Positions 5,288-8,907 of a stretch of DNA of 8,907 nt are shown here, one piece after another (the first letter of the stretch is position 1; each line of letters begins with the position of its first letter). The notes beneath the pieces were generated by a model that made no database searches, was not told the DNA's origin, and saw nothing but the letters and a program-made list of their open reading frames with translations. The position numbers and the translations under genes are program-made. The DNA comes from Desulfobacca acetoxidans (GTDB lineage: Bacteria; Desulfobacterota; Desulfobaccia; Desulfobaccales; 0-14-0-80-60-11). The stretch covers positions 1 through 8,907 of the forward strand of contig DYJG01000009.1 in the NCBI GenBank assembly GCA_020723225.1, given 5' to 3'.

Positions 5288-6850
5288 ATGACCATATGGA
5301 TGCAAGTGTTACTTGACGCCCTCTTTGTGGGCCTCGGCTTTTTGGCCGGCTTTCTCTACCGCAAATACGTGATGGACGCCCGGGTCGGCTCCCTGGAAGC
5401 CCTGGGCAAAAAAATCCTGGATGATGCGGGCAAAGAAGCGGAAACCATCAAAAAGGAGGCAAAACTCCAGGCCAAGGACCACCTCCTGCAGATCAAGGTG
5501 GACTTTGAAAAGGAGACCCAGGAGCGCCGCCATGAGCTGAACCAGTTGGAACGCCGCCTCCTCCAGAAGGAAGAGCACCTGGAGAAAAAATCGGCCCTGG
5601 TGGATGAAAGGGAAACTGAACTGGTGAAAAAACACCGCCAGGCGGCCCAGCAGGAGGAAGACCTGAAGCAGCAGGCGGAAAAATACCAGAAGCTGGTGGC
5701 GGAGCAGAACGTGCGCCTGGAGCAGTTGGCAGGCATGAGCGCCCAGGAAGCCCGGGACCTTCTCCTCCAGAGCATGGAGCGGGAAATCCGGGCCGACGCC
5801 GCCCGCCTGGTGAAGCGCATCGAAGGCGAAGCCAAAGAGCATGCGGACCGCAAGGCCAAAGATATCATCGCCCTGGCCATCAAGCGCTACGCCAGCGACT
5901 ACGTGGCCGAGCAGACCGTATCCGTGGTGCCGCTGCCCAATGAAGAGATGAAGGGCCGCATCATCGGCCGGGAAGGCCGCAATATCAGAGCCCTGGAGGC
6001 GGCCACCGGCGTGGATATCATCATTGACGACACCCCGGAAGCGGTCATCCTCTCCGCGTTCAACCCCATCCGCCGGGAAGTGGCCCGGCGCAGCCTGGAG
6101 CGCCTCATCTCCGACGGCCGCATCCACCCCGGACGCATCGAAGAGATCGTGGACAAGGTCAACCAGGAGTTGGAGACCAATATCCGGGAAGCCGGCGAGG
6201 AGGCGGCCTTCGACGCCGGAGTCCACGGGCTGCACCCCGATCTCATCAAGCTCCTGGGAAAACTGAAGTTCCGCACCAGCTACTCCCAGAACGTCCTCAA
6301 ACATTCGGTGGAGGTCTGCTATCTCACCGGCATCATGGCCGCGGAACTGGGGATCAACGTCAAACACGCCAAACGGGCCGGGCTGCTCCATGACATCGGT
6401 AAGGCCGTGGACCAGGAGTCGGAAGGGGTCCATGCCATGATCGGCGCGGACCTGACCAAACGTTTCGGGGAATCCCCCAAGGTGGTGCACGCGGTGGCGG
6501 CCCACCACGAAGACGTGCCGCCGGAGAGCGTCCTGGCGGTATTGGTCCAGGCCGCGGACACCCTCTCGGGGGCTCGACCCGGGGCCCGGCGGGAGATGCT
6601 GGAGACCTATGTGCGGCGGCTGGAGGACCTGGAGAAGATCGCCCGCTCATTCACCGGCATCAGCAAATCCTACGCCATCCAGGCGGGCCGGGAAATCCGC
6701 CTCATCGTGGAGAGCGAGAAGGTCAACGACGAAGAATCGGCCCTGCTCTGCCGGGAAGTGGCCAAGAAAATCGAACAGGACCTCACTTATCCCGGCCAGG
6801 TGAAGGTCACGGTCATCCGGGAAACCCGGACCGTGGAATACGCCCGTTAA
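5288..6850 (+). CDS. rny: Ribonuclease Y, membrane-anchored endoribonuclease
   Basis: The 520-residue product has the standard length and order of RNase Y. An N-terminal membrane anchor (residues about 4-24, LLDALFVGLGFLAGFLY) is followed by a long charged coiled coil (about 30-170), a KH RNA-binding domain with GRIIGREGRN at 223-232, and an HD domain with H339, the HD pair H368-D369 (LLHDIGK) and AHHED at 405-409, the metal-binding residues. The end (SGARPGARREMLETYVRRLEDLE ... YAIQAGREIRLIVE ... TVEYAR) is typical of the family. RNase Y makes initiating cuts in mRNA and is a scaffold of RNA-decay complexes in Firmicutes; here it presumably does similar work at the inner membrane. AAGGGG at 5275-5280 stands 7 bases before the ATG. 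ymdB follows 13 bases after the stop. Confidence 0.97.
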   Translation: MTIWMQVLLDALFVGLGFLAGFLYRKYVMDARVGSLEALGKKILDDAGKEAETIKKEAKLQAKDHLLQIKVDFEKETQERRHELNQLERRLLQKEEHLEKKSALVDERETELVKKHRQAAQQEEDLKQQAEKYQKLVAEQNVRLEQLAGMSAQEARDLLLQSMEREIRADAARLVKRIEGEAKEHADRKAKDIIALAIKRYASDYVAEQTVSVVPLPNEEMKGRIIGREGRNIRALEAATGVDIIIDDTPEAVILSAFNPIRREVARRSLERLISDGRIHPGRIEEIVDKVNQELETNIREAGEEAAFDAGVHGLHPDLIKLLGKLKFRTSYSQNVLKHSVEVCYLTGIMAAELGINVKHAKRAGLLHDIGKAVDQESEGVHAMIGADLTKRFGESPKVVHAVAAHHEDVPPESVLAVLVQAADTLSGARPGARREMLETYVRRLEDLEKIARSFTGISKSYAIQAGREIRLIVESEKVNDEESALLCREVAKKIEQDLTYPGQVKVTVIRETRTVEYAR

Positions 6851-6863
6851 GGCGCGGCAATCC

Positions 6864-7646
6864 ATGAATATCCTGTTTATCGGCGATATCGTGGGCGCGC
6901 CGGGCCGCCGGGCCCTGGAGGAGCTCCTGCCCCGGGTGGTGGACCGCCAGTACATCGACCTGGTGGTGGCCAACGGGGAGAACGCCTCCGGCGGCCTGGG
7001 CATCACCCCCCAGGTGGCGGACCAGCTCCTGGCCCAGGGGATCGACGTCCTCACCAGCGGCAATCATATCTGGAAGCACAAGGAAATCATCCCCTACCTG
7101 GAGTCCACGGACCGCCTCATCCGCCCCGCCAATTACCCGCCGGAGACCCCGGGGCGGGGCTACGCCATTGTGGAAACCGCGGCCGGCGAGGCCGCGGCCG
7201 TCATCAACCTGGAAGGCCGGGTCTTTATGAACCCCCTGGAGTGCCCCTTCCGCACCGTGGACCGGGTCTTGGAGGCCATCCCCAAAGAAGTCAAGGTCAT
7301 CCTGGTGGACATGCACGCCGAGGCCACCAGTGAAAAGCAGGCCATGGGCTGGCATCTGGACGGCCGGGTCAGCGCCGTCTTGGGCACCCATACCCACGTG
7401 CAGACCGCGGACGAGCGCATCCTGCCGGGCGGCTCCGGCTACATCAGCGACGCGGGCATGACCGGCCCGGTGGATTCGGTCATCGGCATGAAACGGGAGA
7501 TCATCCTGGAGCGCTTCTTAAGCCAGCGCCCCCAGCCTTTCAAGGTGGCCAGCCAGAATATCCAGCTCCAGGGCGTGATCGTGAAGATCGACGCCGGTGG
7601 CCGCTGCCTGGAGATCAACCGGGTGCACCTGCCGTTGAAATCCTGA
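6864..7646 (+). CDS. ymdB: YmdB-type metallophosphoesterase (TIGR00282 family), 2',3'-cyclic nucleotide phosphodiesterase
   Basis: The 260-residue product matches the YmdB family along its length and carries the dinuclear metal-site residues: D8 (FIGDIVG), E39-N40 (NGENASGGLG), N67-H68 (TSGNHIWKH), H151 (DMHAEATSEK) and H176/H178 (GTHTHVQTADERI). The C-terminal part GYISDAGMTGPVDSVIGM is also a family signature. Bacillus subtilis YmdB hydrolyses 2',3'-cyclic nucleotides, affects biofilm genes and is encoded directly after rny. The same linkage here suggests a common role in RNA turnover or signalling. The ATG at 6864 has only a weak ribosome binding site (AAGG at 6849-6852, overlapping the rny stop), so translation may be coupled to rny. 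No terminator hairpin was found in the 74 bases before the converging minus-strand genes. Confidence 0.93.
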   Translation: MNILFIGDIVGAPGRRALEELLPRVVDRQYIDLVVANGENASGGLGITPQVADQLLAQGIDVLTSGNHIWKHKEIIPYLESTDRLIRPANYPPETPGRGYAIVETAAGEAAAVINLEGRVFMNPLECPFRTVDRVLEAIPKEVKVILVDMHAEATSEKQAMGWHLDGRVSAVLGTHTHVQTADERILPGGSGYISDAGMTGPVDSVIGMKREIILERFLSQRPQPFKVASQNIQLQGVIVKIDAGGRCLEINRVHLPLKS

Positions 7647-7720
7647 GCACCATGACCTAGGGAATTCCATGTCTACCGGAGGTTTCTTTTGCGTAGTGAT
7701 TTCTAGAAGATATTAATAGG

Positions 7721-7951
7721 TTATTCTGATAATTGCAGCGCCTTTTCCGCTTCGCGGGGTAATGGGATAACAATGAAATAGGACTTAGGATAGAGATAAT
7801 CTTCACCAGATTCGTCAATGACCCTGATAAATCCCTCTTTTTCGGCCTCCTCATCCGGAAGCGTCTGGTAGATCTTGCGTTTTTCCAGATCCTGGCAGTC
7901 CTTATTCTCAATGCACAGAACAAATCTATAATTTTCTCTTTTTTTAGCCAT
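7721..7951 (-). CDS. Small conserved-looking protein of unknown function, second gene of a minus-strand pair
   Basis: The 76-residue product (MAKKRENYRFVLCIENKD ...) is acidic overall, about 17 Asp/Glu against 13 Lys/Arg, and cytoplasmic by composition. The stretch RKIYQTLPDEEAEKEGF followed by RVIDESGEDYLYP and PREAEKAL resembles, from memory, small uncharacterised proteins (roughly RFVVCI-N ... LRKIY ... LPD ... IDESGEDYLYP) that occur widely in bacteria, often beside a partner like the one here. Its ATG lies 4 bases after the partner's stop and has no clear Shine-Dalgarno at normal distance, which points to translational coupling. It converges with ymdB. A toxin-antitoxin role is conceivable from the layout but is not shown by any motif. 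Confidence 0.8.
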   Translation of the reverse strand: MAKKRENYRFVLCIENKDCQDLEKRKIYQTLPDEEAEKEGFIRVIDESGEDYLYPKSYFIVIPLPREAEKALQLSE

Positions 7952-7955
7952 AATT

Positions 7956-8189
7956 TTAATCCAAGAACCTTTTTATTTTCATCTTCCTCTTACCAATTCC
8001 GTGGGCTTCATACCAGTGTAATTCAGCTTCACGGATATGGCCGCTTTGCAGCCTCACCTTCGCAACTCCTTTAAGTTTTCGCCAGCGGCCGCGACCGAAC
8101 TGTTTCTGAAGCCGCATAATATCGCGGATGCCGCCGCCGATGGCCATCGTGTCAATTCCTTCTATTTCCCCAATTATCTCAAAATACAC
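7956..8189 (-). CDS. Small basic conserved-looking protein of unknown function, first gene of a minus-strand pair
   Basis: The 77-residue product starts with GTG (MYFEIIGEIEGIDTMAIG) and is strongly basic, about 17 Lys/Arg against 9 Asp/Glu. It carries IRDIMRLQKQFGRGRWRKLKG and ends ELHWYEAHGIGKRKMKIKRFLD. The RLxKxxGxGRWRKxKG and HWYEAHGIG parts recall, from memory, uncharacterised small proteins found next to the partner type at 7721-7951. The basic patches could bind nucleic acid, but no known fold is recognised. A good ribosome binding site 8 bases upstream supports the GTG start. The gene runs opposite to ymdB and sucC, and its upstream region is AT-rich with two inverted repeats. Confidence 0.82.
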   Translation of the reverse strand: MYFEIIGEIEGIDTMAIGGGIRDIMRLQKQFGRGRWRKLKGVAKVRLQSGHIREAELHWYEAHGIGKRKMKIKRFLD

Positions 8190-8197
8190 TTAATTTT

Positions 8198-8204
8198 TCA
8201 CCTT
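8198..8204 (-). promoter_or_regulatory. Ribosome binding site supporting the GTG start at 8189
   Basis: On the minus strand AAGGTGA lies 8 bases before the GTG whose first base is 8189. No other start candidate nearby has a comparable site, so the GTG start is preferred. Confidence 0.7.
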
Positions 8205-8239
8205 AAGATTTTTTCACGATAATATTCTCGCTATTTTGC

Positions 8240-8251
8240 CACTTGCAAGTG
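8240..8251. repeat. 12-bp perfect palindrome CACTTGCAAGTG, possible operator
   Basis: It lies downstream of the possible minus-strand -10 box (8267-8272) and upstream of the small gene pair, where a repressor site would be expected. No T run follows in either direction. A regulator is not identified. Confidence 0.45.
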
Positions 8252-8266
8252 TTTATGCCAAATCAA

Positions 8267-8297
8267 ATTATAAGAAATTTACCTACAAGCCTGTCAG
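8267..8297 (-). promoter_or_regulatory. Possible promoter of the minus-strand gene pair
   Basis: On the minus strand a perfect TATAAT (8272 to 8267) stands 19 bases after CTGACA (8297 to 8292). The spacing is longer than ideal. Transcription would start near 8260 and give a leader of about 70 nt before the GTG at 8189. Confidence 0.4.
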
Positions 8298-8308
8298 GAA
8301 TATCCTGA
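8294..8308. repeat. Inverted repeat TCAGGA-ATA-TCCTGA, possible operator
   Basis: Six-base perfect arms are separated by three bases and overlap the possible -35 box of the minus-strand promoter. Together with the palindrome at 8240-8251 it brackets that promoter. The pattern suits a dimeric DNA-binding protein, but none is named by the sequence. Confidence 0.4.
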
Positions 8309-8334
8309 TTTTCCTCGTTATTCTTGATTTTCCT

Positions 8335-8363
8335 TTGATTCTTCCCCATCTCTGATTTATCTT
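8335..8363 (+). promoter_or_regulatory. Possible sucC promoter
   Basis: TTGATT at 8335-8340 and TATCTT at 8358-8363 are spaced by 17 bases in an AT-rich stretch. A start near 8370 would leave about 28 nt of leader before the ATG at 8398. Confidence 0.35.
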
Positions 8364-8397
8364 TTCTATCATCCAAGAAAATTGCAAAGGACCCTTC

Positions 8398-8907
8398 ATG
8401 AAAATTCACGAATATCAGGCTAAAGAATTGCTCAGGAAGTTTCACGTGCCGGTACCCGAAGGCGCGGTGGCCGACACCAACCGCGAGGCCCGCCAGGTGG
8501 CCGAAGAGCTGGCGGAAGGCCCCTTTGTGGTCAAGGCCCAGATCCACGCCGGCGGCCGTGGCAAGGGCGGCGGCATCAAGACCGGGGCCACCCCGGAGGA
8601 GGTGGAGCGGTTGGCGGACCAGATCCTGGGCATGACGCTCATCACCCCCCAGACCGGCCCCGAAGGCAAGCTGGTCAACCGGGTCCTGGTGGAGCAGGCC
8701 CAGGAGATCGACCGGGAACTCTACTTAGGCATCGTGCTGGACCGGTCCCTGGGCTGCCCGGTGATCATGATGAGCGCGGCCGGCGGCATGGAGATCGAAG
8801 AGGTGGCGGCGCGCACTCCGGAGCTGATCATTAAAGAAGCGGTGAACCCCACCACCGGACTGGTGGCCTACCAGGCCCGGAACCTGGTCTTCGGCGTGGG
8901 CCTGGAG
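8398..8907 (+). CDS. sucC: Succinyl-CoA ligase (ADP/GDP-forming) beta subunit, N-terminal 170 residues, truncated by window edge
   Basis: The frame from ATG 8398 stays open to the last base and gives 170 residues beginning MKIHEYQAKELLRKF, the typical start of SucC. The ATP-grasp signature VVKAQIHAGGRGKGGGIK is present, with K46 and GRG at 53-55 in the same positions as the nucleotide-binding residues of E. coli SucC. Later segments (LVEQAQEIDRELYLGIVLDRS, VIMMSAAGGMEIEEVA) are also typical. The enzyme joins or splits succinyl-CoA with nucleotide phosphorylation in the citric acid cycle, together with SucD, which would be expected next but is outside the window. CAAAGG at 8385-8390 lies 7 bases before the ATG. 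GC content rises sharply at the start of this gene compared with the AT-rich region before it. Confidence 0.96.
   Translation, partial: MKIHEYQAKELLRKFHVPVPEGAVADTNREARQVAEELAEGPFVVKAQIHAGGRGKGGGIKTGATPEEVERLADQILGMTLITPQTGPEGKLVNRVLVEQAQEIDRELYLGIVLDRSLGCPVIMMSAAGGMEIEEVAARTPELIIKEAVNPTTGLVAYQARNLVFGVGLE

Noticed and set aside
5309..6508. 399-codon open frame on the minus strand
   Set aside because: It is the antisense shadow of rny, with low-complexity Leu/Phe/Gln content and no family match that I recognise.
7647..7720. Terminator between ymdB and the converging minus-strand pair
   Set aside because: Only short palindromes (GGAATTCC, TTCTAGAA) and a weak CTAC/GTAG pairing were found, without a GC stem followed by T's.
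4945..8303. Shared 11-mer GTCAGGAATAT in the 6S-like hairpin (4945-4955) and in the divergent region (8293-8303)
   Set aside because: Several 11-base matches are expected by chance in about 9 kb, and the flanks do not align.

Overview
The window looks like a chromosomal segment from a GC-rich bacterium, probably of the deltaproteobacterial (Desulfobacterota) type. This is inferred from the protein sequences, from the order recD2, small coiled-coil gene, zapA, 6S-like RNA, rny, ymdB, and from a following sucC. No rRNA, tRNA, CRISPR array, transposase or phage gene was seen.

Layout, left to right. (1) At 1-1790 there are two tandem genes for exported serine hydrolases of the class C beta-lactamase / penicillin-binding-protein fold. 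Only the last 45 codons of the first are inside the window. The second is complete, with signal peptide, SxxK, YxN and HxG motifs and a C-terminal DUF3471-like domain. Each stop codon is followed by four phased 7-bp units of the TTTTnGG type. (2) At 1791-2003 there is a strong intrinsic terminator, a 26-bp perfect palindrome followed by T's, with a possible promoter just in front of it. (3) At 2004-4826, recD2 (DNA helicase), a 79-residue ZapB-like coiled-coil gene and zapA (FtsZ-ring factor) are closely packed and probably co-transcribed. (4) At 4827-5287 lie 461 bases without a recognised protein gene. The first part can be folded by eye into a 6S-RNA-like rod of about 185 nt. The rest is a hairpin-rich, C-rich leader in front of rny. 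(5) At 5288-7646, rny (RNase Y) and ymdB (metallophosphoesterase) are 13 bases apart, the arrangement known in many bacteria. (6) At 7721-8189, on the minus strand, are two small conserved-looking genes of unknown function 4 bases apart, one encoding a basic and one an acidic protein. (7) An AT-rich 208-bp divergent intergenic region holds two inverted repeats, followed by the first 170 codons of sucC (succinyl-CoA ligase beta subunit), which runs off the right end.

How the genes fit together: the central block combines DNA repair (RecD2), division-site assembly (ZapB-like, ZapA), global control of RNA polymerase (6S RNA) and mRNA decay (RNase Y with YmdB). These are housekeeping functions. 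The less explained parts are the heptamer repeats behind the tandem hydrolases, the long structured rny leader, and the minus-strand gene pair with its palindromes. I did not find a clearly new multi-gene system; the minus-strand pair is the best candidate for undescribed biology.
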